Virus record (IMG/VR): IMGVR_UViG_3300035703_000179 | Coordinates: 1-41,091 of that record | DNA: 41,091 bases | Source: a virus | Direction: 5' to 3' (one strand) | In this document: piece by piece, positions 5,510 to 12,188 of the stretch | Layout: every line of letters starts with the position of its first letter | Numbering within the stretch: the first letter of the stretch is position 1 | Made by a program: the position numbers and the translations under genes | Notes under the pieces: model-generated | Database searches by the model: none | What the model saw: the letters and a program-made list of their open reading frames with translations, nothing else | What the model was told of the DNA's origin: nothing

Positions 5510-5898
5510 CCAAGAAACTGATTGTATTACTTGTCGTAACAGTGGTGTTGTTTCTATTTACTCGGTCGGCCAGCCGACCAGAGGAAGCATCAATGCCAGT
5601 AAGAGAATGGGTAGTTGCAGATAGCAAGGCTTATGCTCAGGATGTAGTACTTGCATGGTCTGCTAATCAGTACGAGTGCTTAGATAAACTATGGACACAG
5701 GAGTCCAACTGGCGAACGGAAGCATACAACAAGGTAAAGGTAATGGGTAAGAACGCTGGGGGTATACCTCAGATACTAGGACTAGACCCTAAGTTGCCTG
5801 CCACATTACAGATTGACAGAGGCTTTGCCTACATCATGCACAGATACGGCACGCCTTGCATGGCATGGAAGTTTCATCAGAAGAAAGGTTGGTACTAG
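5506..5898 (+). CDS. Membrane-anchored or secreted lytic transglycosylase-like protein
   Basis: Residues 5-18 (LIVLLVVTVVLFLF) form a signal anchor. Residues 41-130 match the short actinobacterial transglycosylase domain, with the probable catalytic Glu66 in LWTQESNW, a GGIPQ motif (85-89) and the end block RYGTPCMAWKFHQKKGWY. These enzymes cleave the peptidoglycan glycan chain. The first ATG has GGAAGGTG upstream and overlaps WhiB by ATGA. A second in-frame ATG at 5593 (Met30) has its own GAGGAAG and lies 13 nt after palindrome copy 9, so a shorter form without the anchor may also be made. The early location is unusual for a lysis enzyme; cell-wall remodelling or a spanin-like or superinfection role is possible. 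Confidence 0.75.
   Translation: MTKKLIVLLVVTVVLFLFTRSASRPEEASMPVREWVVADSKAYAQDVVLAWSANQYECLDKLWTQESNWRTEAYNKVKVMGKNAGGIPQILGLDPKLPATLQIDRGFAYIMHRYGTPCMAWKFHQKKGWY
5564..5579. repeat. GGTCGGCYAGCCGACC palindrome, copy 9 (inside a gene)
   Basis: Full match, centre CA. It codes for residues around SASRP between the signal anchor and the enzyme domain. It ends 13 nt before the internal ATG at 5593 and abuts the internal ribosome site GAGGAAG. Confidence 0.9.
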
Positions 5899-6074
5899 TG
5901 GCTAGTTATGATTACAAGTGTGACAATGACTCAGAAGTTATCACTGTTACTAGAGGTATGACAGAAGATGAAATCATACCCTACTGCGACAAGTGTAATG
6001 AACCTATGTCGAGGTTATACTCAGCACCACCAGTTAAGTTTAACGGCTCTGGTTTCTATTCTACAGGAGGGTAA
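5898..6074 (+). CDS. FmdB-like small zinc-ribbon protein, 58 aa
   Basis: I choose the GTG at 5898, which overlaps the previous stop (TAGTG) with AAAGG 10 nt upstream. The start gives VASYDYKC, typical of FmdB-type putative regulators. A CxnC-x2-C pattern (DYKCDND, then CDKC) would bind one zinc, and the tail FNGSGFYSTGG is also typical of the family. The biochemical role of the family is unclear. Confidence 0.7.
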   Translation: MASYDYKCDNDSEVITVTRGMTEDEIIPYCDKCNEPMSRLYSAPPVKFNGSGFYSTGG

Positions 6075-6188
6075 ATGAAAGATGAAGAGATGCAGAAACT
6101 ACAAAACGAAGTTGTTGAGAGTATCGAAGAATACTTTGAGAGTTACGACTGGGACAAAGCATGGACAAAATACATGGAGGGCAAATGA
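6075..6188 (+). CDS. Small acidic helical protein, 37 aa
   Basis: The ATG at 6075 directly follows the previous stop and has the strong ribosome site AGGAGGG. The product is a single acidic helix with a Trp/Tyr-rich end (YDWDKAWTKYMEG). The stop overlaps the next start as ATGA. Unknown function; the strong ribosome site argues that it is real. Confidence 0.6.
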   Translation: MKDEEMQKLQNEVVESIEEYFESYDWDKAWTKYMEGK

Positions 6189-6610
6189 AAGATAGTAACT
6201 GGGACCTAGACTACAGAGATGGCATGGTAGGTGAGAGCAAGATAGCAGACTTGCTCCACCTTGATACAGTAGAAGTTAAGACAGACAGGAAATGGGTTCA
6301 GACTGGCAACCTATACATCGAGACTGAGTGTTGGTATGTAGGTGATGAGAGTTGGAAACCATCTGGTGTTAGAGTAAGTCAGGCTACACACTGGGGATTT
6401 GTACTAGAGGACTCAGTACTTATTGTTCCAATACATAGACTCAAAGAAGCAATCTGGGAGATAGGTAAGCCTGTCACCTGCAACATCCCACCTAATCCGT
6501 CAAGAGGTTATCTCATTACCCCTGGACAGTTGATTGAACACGTAAGAAACGCCAGAGGTAGAGAGATTGCTGAGTTCGAGGAACATGAGCGATGGGAGAT
6601 TTATGGATAG
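6185..6610 (+). CDS. Probable PD-(D/E)XK-type nuclease, 141 aa
   Basis: The start at 6185 is supported by GGAGGG and the ATGA overlap. The pattern GESKIADLL (helix with Glu17), then DTVEVKTD (Asp27, Glu30-x-Lys32), fits the PD-(D/E)XK core, in which Glu-x-Lys and an upstream acidic residue bind metal. The following beta strand (NLYIETE) and helix agree. Proteins of this layout in phages process DNA ends or branched DNA. It is the last of the main rightward gene series and ends 4 nt short of the convergent sigma-like gene. Confidence 0.55.
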   Translation: MKDSNWDLDYRDGMVGESKIADLLHLDTVEVKTDRKWVQTGNLYIETECWYVGDESWKPSGVRVSQATHWGFVLEDSVLIVPIHRLKEAIWEIGKPVTCNIPPNPSRGYLITPGQLIEHVRNARGREIAEFEEHERWEIYG

Positions 6611-6701
6611 GGAGTTACTCGTTGGCTTCCTGTTCTTCCTTACCATTATCTTCATTATGACTATCGTCTTGCCCAACCTCGCTCGCCTCGTCTTTATCTA
6701 G
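6603..6701 (+). CDS. Possible 32-aa membrane peptide, antisense to the next gene
   Basis: The ATG at 6603 overlaps the preceding stop and has GGGAG upstream. It encodes one hydrophobic helix (LVGFLFFLTIIFIMTIVL) followed by basic residues. It lies opposite the acidic tail of the convergent sigma-like gene, and antisense of Asp/Glu codons naturally reads as Phe, Ile and Leu, so it may be accidental. Confidence 0.3.
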   Translation: MDRELLVGFLFFLTIIFIMTIVLPNLARLVFI

Positions 6702-7301
6702 GTATGGGCGGAAACCGCCAAGCCTAGTGATGAGTCTTTTAATTGCACGATTATGCCTCATGCGTGCAGCATCATCACTAGGTAAGGCGAGTTCCTCTGC
6801 AATTGCAGCATTACTTAATGAGTTTGCATACTTGTGATAGAGAATGTGTCTATCCTCTGTAGATAGTTTCAGATATGCAGCCTTAATCTCAGCCATCATA
6901 GCCATCATGTTACCACCCTCTGCTGGCGCAGAAGGCTTTCCAGGCATACCTAAGTTAAGCACTGGTGCTTCTGTTATGTCACCGCGTAGTACTGCTGGCA
7001 AGATAGCCTCAACTACCGCTGGCTCATAGTAGAATAAATCTGATGGCTCATAGCCTAATGACTTTGCTTTCCAGTATAGACAATAGTCTAATGCTTGATT
7101 GCGAAGCGAACGATACAGTAGGTTCTGCGCAGACTTCTTTGAGAAGCCTTCCCATTCAGTTAACTTCTTAGGGTGCGACACAAACCATTCGTAGAGCGAC
7201 TGCTTAATGTCATCACGGTCGACCATAGAAAACTTCTTATTATATTCATCGGCAACGTGTGATACGATGTATTCCCACGGCTTAATACGCTCCCAGTTCA
7301 T
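6615..7301 (-). CDS. Sigma-factor-like HTH protein
   Basis: The C-terminal part holds a sigma region 4-like helix-turn-helix: LSTEDRHILYHKYANSLSNA, then AIAEELALPSDDAARMRHNRAIKRLI (about residues 146-195). The N-terminal half has helices resembling sigma region 2 (VDRDDIKQSLYEWF, then a basic helix), but the match is weaker. An acidic, probably disordered tail follows. The ATG at 7301 overlaps the preceding stop as ATGA; a GTG at 7310 is an alternative. It is the last gene of the leftward replication operon and could direct host RNA polymerase to phage late promoters, with the phage WhiB as possible partner. Confidence 0.6.
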   Translation of the reverse strand: MNWERIKPWEYIVSHVADEYNKKFSMVDRDDIKQSLYEWFVSHPKKLTEWEGFSKKSAQNLLYRSLRNQALDYCLYWKAKSLGYEPSDLFYYEPAVVEAILPAVLRGDITEAPVLNLGMPGKPSAPAEGGNMMAMMAEIKAAYLKLSTEDRHILYHKYANSLSNAAIAEELALPSDDAARMRHNRAIKRLITRLGGFRPYLDKDEASEVGQDDSHNEDNGKEEQEANE

Positions 7302-8041
7302 CGACCCCACACCTTACCTTCTACAATGAACGAGCCATCCTTAGCAATTGGGATAGTCACTGGCACTACAGTACGACCATCGACATACAACATACCAAAG
7401 CCCTGTTGCCATGTGAATAGTCCACCCTTAATATACTTTGCTTCTTTATACTTCATGAGGTTGCCCACTTCCATACCCCATACAGTTTGAGGTGTGGCGG
7501 AGCCATAGGCTTGCGTATGATGTGATAGACCCATGCGGTGAGTATGACCGCAGACAACGGACTTACCTGTGCGCATCGCTAAACCTAATGCAGTGAGTCC
7601 GCCGATTGACTTCATCGAACCTTCATCACCATGCATTAACAACCAGTTAGGTGCTAACTCATAAGGCTTCTCATGATATGTAGCACCAATATCTGGTAGA
7701 CGTAGGAACTGTGGCAAGTCCAACTCGGGTAGCCCGAGCAACCCAGGAGCACGCATCATAACAGTGTTATACAATCGGTCCGTGTGGTTTGACCGAATGA
7801 TATGCTTGACCTTGAGTGACTCGAGCACCCGAGTTGTCTCGTCTCTATCCCGTCCGATAGAACGCTCATACTCTAAAGGGGTACCCTTTGACCATTTAGA
7901 AATAGTCTGCATATCCATTTCATCTCCAACGGATACTACTTCGGTTGGCTTGTAGGCCTTGATAAAAGCAGCAAGGTTAGCGACGGCACGCTTATCGTGA
8001 TAAGGTACTTGTAAATCGGACACACAGACTATAGTTTTCAT
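7298..8041 (-). CDS. Calcineurin-like metallophosphoesterase
   Basis: Family motifs occur in order: SDLQ (8-11, in place of the usual DxH), GDEMD (39-43), SNHTD (84-88), MHGDE (136-140) and GHTHR (165-169). These ligate two metal ions. His15 may substitute for the missing His of the first motif. Such enzymes hydrolyse phosphodiester or phosphomonoester bonds; phage versions may trim nucleic-acid ends or signalling nucleotides, but the substrate cannot be told from sequence. Both ends overlap neighbours by 4 nt in the replication operon. Confidence 0.8.
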   Translation of the reverse strand: MKTIVCVSDLQVPYHDKRAVANLAAFIKAYKPTEVVSVGDEMDMQTISKWSKGTPLEYERSIGRDRDETTRVLESLKVKHIIRSNHTDRLYNTVMMRAPGLLGLPELDLPQFLRLPDIGATYHEKPYELAPNWLLMHGDEGSMKSIGGLTALGLAMRTGKSVVCGHTHRMGLSHHTQAYGSATPQTVWGMEVGNLMKYKEAKYIKGGLFTWQQGFGMLYVDGRTVVPVTIPIAKDGSFIVEGKVWGR

Positions 8042-8364
8042 GGCTTCTTTTTAACCGCTTTCTTAGTAGTCTTCTTGGGCGCTGCCTTCTTAGTTGCACG
8101 TCGCTTGTTCTCTAGTCCCACATTCTTACTTTTGGAAATGACTCTAAGGTTTTCAATCCTGTCGTCACCTGCTCGACCTTTGTTGTTCTTGTGGTCGACC
8201 TCCGAGTCTCTCGGGAGGCTCTTACCCGTTGCTTTCTCATAATCAACGCGAGCCTTATTCGAAGACGTAGTGGTAGTAGAGCCGTCCTTTTTCTTGCGCT
8301 TAAAGACATAGATTGGTCTACCGCCGTTCTGTTTGCTTCCTTTGTATGGTCCGAATATCTTCAT
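8038..8364 (-). CDS. HNH endonuclease-like protein with Lys-rich tail
   Basis: Residues 50-85 (LPRDSEVDHKNNKGRAGDDRIENLRVIS) match the HNH fold: a DH pair, then Asn in ENLR and a later Asn. An N-terminal basic beta region (IYVFKRKKKDGS) may bind DNA, and the last 25 residues are Lys/Ala-rich. HNH enzymes nick or cut DNA; roles in phages include packaging, homing and host DNA breakdown. It lies within the replication operon rather than by the terminase and overlaps both neighbours by 4 nt. Confidence 0.7.
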   Translation of the reverse strand: MKIFGPYKGSKQNGGRPIYVFKRKKKDGSTTTTSSNKARVDYEKATGKSLPRDSEVDHKNNKGRAGDDRIENLRVISKSKNVGLENKRRATKKAAPKKTTKKAVKKKP

Positions 8365-8657
8365 TCGTTATCCCACTGTCCTCTCAGTACTAGCAATCCG
8401 ATGATTGCATAGTTTGCCATATCCTTAAATGAATCTTCTAATGACTCATGTTCTGGGTCTGCACCGCTATCAACTAGGTTATTGATACGTGCTAACTTGT
8501 CATGCATACGTACTCGTAGTCCATTGATAGCACCGCCAGGGGCTAATGATATGTTCTTTGGACCATAGTCACGATGCTTGCTAACTAACAACTCAACCAA
8601 CTCAATGACTGTATTGTCTAGGTGTACCTCTAGATGTAACTCACGTTGTATGCTCAC
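8361..8657 (-). CDS. Nmad1/DUF1599-like nucleotide-associated protein
   Basis: The sequence KHRDYGPKNI (27-36), then GLRVRMHDKLARINNL (46-61) and ESLEDSFKDMANYAIIGLLV (71-90), is characteristic of the small all-helical family called nucleotide modification associated domain 1. Acidic residues of the last helix and the HRDYG motif recall MazG-type nucleotide pyrophosphohydrolases. The family is linked to nucleotide-pool or DNA-base modification in phages, but its reaction is not firmly established. ATGA overlaps on both sides. Confidence 0.65.
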   Translation of the reverse strand: MSIQRELHLEVHLDNTVIELVELLVSKHRDYGPKNISLAPGGAINGLRVRMHDKLARINNLVDSGADPEHESLEDSFKDMANYAIIGLLVLRGQWDNE

Positions 8658-8995
8658 TTATCCTCCTCTAGTAGTTCTTTTAATTCTAAATCTATTTCAG
8701 ACATGTGCTCATGTATGATTGCATCTTCGACCAACTTCTTCATCATACTTATGTTAGTCTCTGCTGCATACAATGTGCCGTAAGTTAACTGAGTAATGGT
8801 GCGTACTTCCTCTGGATTGTCAGCACTCTCAAACAGTTGACGTAGCATACTGCCCACTAATAACCTATACCCATTGGGCAAGACTATCTCTGGATTGAAT
8901 TCTTCTTCACCACTATCTTCGATAAGGTGGTCGGTTGCCTCAAAGATATTGTCGAACTGTTGTCCGCATATACCACAAGGTGGAATCTCAATCAA
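8654..8995 (-). CDS. Zinc-finger hypothetical protein, 113 aa
   Basis: An N-terminal CGICGQQFDNIFEATDHL (7-24) looks like a C2H2-type finger without its last His, or a treble-clef fragment. The remainder is acidic and helical. The only reasonable start is the TTG at 8995, which overlaps the primase gene by 8 nt. The function is unknown; the position suggests a partner in replication. Confidence 0.55.
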   Translation of the reverse strand: MIEIPPCGICGQQFDNIFEATDHLIEDSGEEEFNPEIVLPNGYRLLVGSMLRQLFESADNPEEVRTITQLTYGTLYAAETNISMMKKLVEDAIIHEHMSEIDLELKELLEEDK

Positions 8996-9614
8996 TGTTT
9001 AGTCCCATCTTTTCTTTAATGAAGCCCGCCCCGTATTTAATATATGCTGAGTTAACATCTTCTCCATCTCCGAGGGTAACCGTGGTGACTGGTAGTTCAC
9101 GCGATAATCCCGCGGCAAACTCACGACCTGGGGCATCACCGTCGGCGAAAACAAAGATACGTTCGAAATCCGCAAGGAGTCTTGTATAGTGCTTCTTCCA
9201 AGAGTTCGCTCCAGGAACGCCAACGCAGGGAATTCCAACCAAGCGAGACATAGTAAGCGTATCCAACTCGCCCTCACAGACTCCAATCCAATCGCCAGCA
9301 TACTCAATATCAAGTACGTTGTACATGCGAGTATCAACACCAACCATACCCATATACTTCGGTTCAACGGCAGGATTAAGAGAGCGAAAACGCAAATCAA
9401 CCACGCCAGTCTTCGTGATATACGGAATACTGAGCCTTCCTGCGTACTGTTCATGTCCAGGTTCAGGCTCCTCTACTACGCCTAATCGCGCCAGACGCGC
9501 TACTTCCCTTGTTATTCCCCGACTTGCTAGGTAATCTTCCGCCAGAGAGATGCTTCCCGCGTACTTGCTGGTGGCTCTCCCCAGTAATTCCTTCTGCGAT
9601 AGACTTTGCTTCAC
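8988..9614 (-). CDS. DnaG-type primase, Toprim half
   Basis: YLASRGIT (28-35) resembles the linker found after the zinc domain in phage primases. CEGELDTL (113-120) and FADGDAPG (156-163) give the Toprim acidic residues (Glu and DxD) that bind metal for primer synthesis. I place the start at the GTG at 9614, which has GAAGGG upstream; an in-frame TTG lies at 9641. Its first 152 nt overlap the zinc-ribbon gene in another frame (+1). The two products would act together as one primase, or be joined by frameshifting. Confidence 0.75.
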   Translation of the reverse strand: MKQSLSQKELLGRATSKYAGSISLAEDYLASRGITREVARLARLGVVEEPEPGHEQYAGRLSIPYITKTGVVDLRFRSLNPAVEPKYMGMVGVDTRMYNVLDIEYAGDWIGVCEGELDTLTMSRLVGIPCVGVPGANSWKKHYTRLLADFERIFVFADGDAPGREFAAGLSRELPVTTVTLGDGEDVNSAYIKYGAGFIKEKMGLNID

Positions 9615-9837
9615 GTATATCACACCCTTCTTTCTTAGCAATTATTTGAATGCTATTGCCTTGCATACCACACGCGAAGCAATTAAATATATTCTGTCTT
9701 GTATTAAAACTTGCACTTGCATGACTATCATTATGGAATGGACACTTGATGTTGACTTGACCAGAGGCACGTGTGATGTTGGCACCGTAGTGCTTCAACA
9801 CCGACACTATGTCTGGTAAGTCATCCACCAAATACAT
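9463..9837 (-). CDS. DnaG-type primase, zinc-ribbon half
   Basis: CPFHNDSHASASFN (32-45) and FNCFACGMQGNSI (51-63) form the CHC2 zinc ribbon (C32, H35, C53, C56) that reads the template in bacterial and phage primases. After about residue 75 the sequence becomes low in structure (Gly/Ser/Arg-rich), consistent with a tail that overlaps the Toprim gene in another frame. The ATG at 9837 overlaps the resolvase-like gene by 17 nt. It is too short to be a primase on its own and needs the downstream Toprim half. Confidence 0.75.
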   Translation of the reverse strand: MYLVDDLPDIVSVLKHYGANITRASGQVNIKCPFHNDSHASASFNTRQNIFNCFACGMQGNSIQIIAKKEGCDIREAKSIAEGITGESHQQVRGKHLSGGRLPSKSGNNKGSSASGAIRRSRGA

Positions 9838-10189
9838 CGCCCAACCTTAATACTAGATACGAATCTGCTATTGACTTGCCTCTTGCTTTAATTATGAGTG
9901 ATGGTAGTACTTTGCCCTCTTCAAGTCCTCTTGCCTCCGCGTAATGTTTTGATTCGAGTTGGGCTTCTTTGGTCCATCCACTAAGGTCAATCTTATTTCC
10001 TGCTCCTGGCGCTTTGCATTCGATAACTCCAATGCTACCAAGGAAGTCTTTACGGACAACAACGTCGCCCTCATCTCTCGCACCTGTTCGAGCAAGTCGT
10101 TCAGCGTCGTATCCATTTGCTCTAAACCAGTCACGGATGTCTGTTTCAAAGGTCGCACCTCTAGCCTTGTGGCTCTTCCTTGTTGTCAT
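9821..10189 (-). CDS. Holliday-junction-resolvase-like PD-(D/E)XK nuclease
   Basis: GATFETDIRDWF (Glu15 helix), ARDEGDVVV (Asp42) and GVIECKAP (Glu57-x-Lys59) match the Hjc-like arrangement of catalytic residues, followed by the helix WTKEAQLESKHY. Such enzymes cut four-way junctions in replicating or recombining DNA, freeing branched phage DNA for packaging. The ATG at 10189 has GAGG 6 nt upstream; TTG and ATG codons just upstream (10201, 10195) are alternatives. It overlaps the small gene before it by 29 nt. Confidence 0.7.
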   Translation of the reverse strand: MTTRKSHKARGATFETDIRDWFRANGYDAERLARTGARDEGDVVVRKDFLGSIGVIECKAPGAGNKIDLSGWTKEAQLESKHYAEARGLEEGKVLPSLIIKARGKSIADSYLVLRLGDVFGG

Positions 10190-10331
10190 CTTCATCCTCA
10201 AAGTTAGGTACTGCTACGGATTCAATTGCTGCACGTAGTGCGTTCTCAAAGTTGGATGTAACTGCATCTGCTGCATCCTGCCAACCTTGGATGTATGCTT
10301 CCTGCTGCTTAATCTTAATTGTCTTTTCCAT
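10161..10331 (-). CDS. Small hypothetical protein, 56 aa
   Basis: The ATG at 10331 is preceded by AGGGGAC. It translates as MEKTIKIKQQEAYIQGWQDA, then a helix and an acidic tail (NFEDEDDNKEEPQG). It sits 8 nt after the helicase gene and overlaps the resolvase gene, so it belongs to the operon. A helical protein with an acidic C terminus could be a small single-strand-binding accessory, but no family is recognised. Confidence 0.6.
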   Translation of the reverse strand: MEKTIKIKQQEAYIQGWQDAADAVTSNFENALRAAIESVAVPNFEDEDDNKEEPQG

Positions 10332-10339
10332 TGTGTCCC

Positions 10340-11122
10340 CTAAACATTCTCTGGTATATCATCGATATACATGTATTCTGGATTAAACGCTAGCCATGTC
10401 ATTAAAGTCCCATTCGCATCTGCTCTTCCGTAGCGATTCTTGACTGATGCAACGCCCATCGATGTGCCAACAGTCCCGAGTGTACATATAAGTGCAGGGA
10501 GTTGAGAGACTTTTCCTTGGATTGCACTTCGCGGTTGACAAGGATTTCCTGGAACTGCTTCCGAAGTATGATGTAGTACAACAATCGCTGCATTAGTATC
10601 TCTCGCAAGGAACTTCAACTCCTTCATGATTGCTCGCATAGAAGCGAACTCTTCGCCACCATCTGTGGCTACATCCATGAGGTTGTCCAAGATAATGAGT
10701 GATGGGCTGCATCCCCACAACTCCTCAAACGCTTGGACTTCCTCATCGATGTCTTCTAACGTTGGTGACGATTCGAACGACCAGATTATGTGACTTCCTT
10801 TTTGGAGGACTGCTTTAGTCCAACCAACATCAGTATTAAGTTTCTGCTCTACATCTGACTGACTTTTCCCCGAAATCATTGATGCCAAACGCATAGCCAT
10901 AGTGTGTGCATTAGTATCCGCAGATATGTATAGAGTTGGAACATTAGTCTTGAGTGCTAGCGCTAAGGCTAGTGTAGACTTACCTGCTCCAGGTGCTCCT
11001 GCAAACATAGAAACTTCTGAACGACGTATGATAATCTTGTTCTGTTCGAACGCCTTAAAGGAACTAGGAAGAGGTTCTCCACCAATTGATGCACGTCCTA
11101 CTGAGCGTACTAGTGTTCTCAC
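10340..11122 (-). CDS. DnaB/RecA-fold ATPase, probable replicative helicase
   Basis: Walker A GAPGAGKST (42-50), Walker B LIILDNL (142-148) and VVLHHTSE (181-188, the sensor/H3-like motif) define a RecA-type motor of the DnaB/gp41 class. At 260 residues it is a single motor domain without the N-terminal primase-binding domain of full DnaB, as seen in several phages. With the split primase it would form the replication fork machinery; loading factors were not found. The GTG start at 11122 has a very strong AGGAGGAGG ribosome site. Confidence 0.8.
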   Translation of the reverse strand: MRTLVRSVGRASIGGEPLPSSFKAFEQNKIIIRRSEVSMFAGAPGAGKSTLALALALKTNVPTLYISADTNAHTMAMRLASMISGKSQSDVEQKLNTDVGWTKAVLQKGSHIIWSFESSPTLEDIDEEVQAFEELWGCSPSLIILDNLMDVATDGGEEFASMRAIMKELKFLARDTNAAIVVLHHTSEAVPGNPCQPRSAIQGKVSQLPALICTLGTVGTSMGVASVKNRYGRADANGTLMTWLAFNPEYMYIDDIPENV

Positions 11123-11165
11123 TTGGTCCTCCTCCTAGTTACTTAAAATGGAAACTCTTCTGGTG

Positions 11166-11570
11166 TTAGTTGACTGGCTTGCATTGGTCCGCGCCTTGAG
11201 GCATCGGACACACCCACATTGCGTATGGATTTCCCGTCTTGCTCGAGATTCCCGACTTGTACTTGCGGGGTCCGTGTTGGCAAGTTGGTCCACCCTGTTG
11301 TTGGGTTGTTGGAGCCGTAGCGGACGGAGCCTGCGCCTGGGGTGGAGCGGATGATACTGGTGGCGGAGTGCTTTGAGTTGAAGCCGATGTCGCTAAAGGG
11401 AGCGCTCCGTAAGCACCTACAATCAGCCGTTGTACCGAAGCGACTTGATGAGAGTAGTCACCAATTCCCTCAAGTAATACACTGAGTTCGTCTGCTGTCT
11501 GAGCGCGTACGTTAATCATGTCACCCGAAGGGGTCTTGTACGATACTTGTAACTTCCAGTCTTCTGCCAT
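11166..11570 (-). CDS. Hypothetical protein with Pro/Ala linker and zinc-ribbon end
   Basis: An N-terminal region (WKLQVSYKTPSGDMINVRAQTADEL) looks like a small alpha/beta domain. A Pro/Ala/Ser/Thr linker (about 55-93) joins it to a C-terminal ribbon, TCQHGPRKYKSGIS, then YAMWVCPMPQGADQC, resembling single-strand-binding topoisomerase-type zinc ribbons. This suggests a nucleic-acid-binding accessory of the replication complex (inference). It lies between the nuclease and the helicase; a single-strand DNA-binding role is possible but not shown. Confidence 0.55.
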   Translation of the reverse strand: MAEDWKLQVSYKTPSGDMINVRAQTADELSVLLEGIGDYSHQVASVQRLIVGAYGALPLATSASTQSTPPPVSSAPPQAQAPSATAPTTQQQGGPTCQHGPRKYKSGISSKTGNPYAMWVCPMPQGADQCKPVN

Positions 11571-12188
11571 TTATTTATCCTTCTTGATAGAGAATTGACA
11601 GTACTCTGTGAGTCCGCACATGTACTGGCAACTGTTTGTGTTGGGCAAGAATATCGCGCTCTTGCGTGCGTTGTCAAATTGCGTGATTAGATATTCCATC
11701 TTGTCATAAGTGTACTCAGACAGGTCAACCATCTCCGAGACATTACTGCCACGTGACATGTAGTATGTTCCCCACTTGACTTCGATGCCGAAGGTCTGTT
11801 CAAGACCTAACTTGTAGAAGCCAAGTTGTAGACTGCTAGTTGGTGTATTCTGTGAAGTCTTGAGGTCGACAATGACCAACTCTCCGTTGACTTCGAATAC
11901 GCGGTCGATAATCATCTTGACTGCGACATTGTTGACGACAGGAGTAAGCGCAAGTTCGATTCCAGGATTGCCATCTGGTGCTATCCAGATTTTCCAATCA
12001 GGATTAGTCTTGCGCCATGCGATGTAGGCATCTACCCAACGTGGTCCTTGAGTCTGCCAGAAGTTGACATCCTCCTTGTTAGGGTTAGCCTTGGTAGCAC
12101 GACCGCCAACACGTGCATTGGTTAAGTCGGTATCACCCTTACAGACATTCCAGGATTCAGTCCATAAGTTTTGGACATCACTTATCAT
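11571..12188 (-). CDS. RecB/Cas4-like nuclease, C-terminal part
   Basis: IIDRVFEVNGELVIVDLKTSQ (93-113) carries the RecB-family metal-binding core (Asp95, Asp108, Lys110), followed by QLGFYKLGLE (121-130), the conserved Gln-Tyr motif. Cysteines C187, C191 and C197 match the distal part of the Cas4/AddB iron-sulphur site. The N-terminal part of the usual domain is missing here and is encoded by the preceding 63-aa frame, which overlaps by ATGA. Together they make one nuclease, likely a 5'-3' exonuclease in recombination or DNA processing. Confidence 0.75.
   Translation of the reverse strand: MISDVQNLWTESWNVCKGDTDLTNARVGGRATKANPNKEDVNFWQTQGPRWVDAYIAWRKTNPDWKIWIAPDGNPGIELALTPVVNNVAVKMIIDRVFEVNGELVIVDLKTSQNTPTSSLQLGFYKLGLEQTFGIEVKWGTYYMSRGSNVSEMVDLSEYTYDKMEYLITQFDNARKSAIFLPNTNSCQYMCGLTEYCQFSIKKDK

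Noticed and set aside
384-5579. CRISPR-like array made of the palindromes
   Set aside because: Spacing is irregular (about 115 to 1240 bp), genes lie between copies, some copies are inside genes, and no cas1/cas2 genes exist; the Cas4-like nuclease alone is common in phages.
7298-8041. Frameshifted or inactive metallophosphoesterase
   Set aside because: The first motif lacks its usual His, but all later motifs are intact and a nearby His15 may replace it; phage members vary here.
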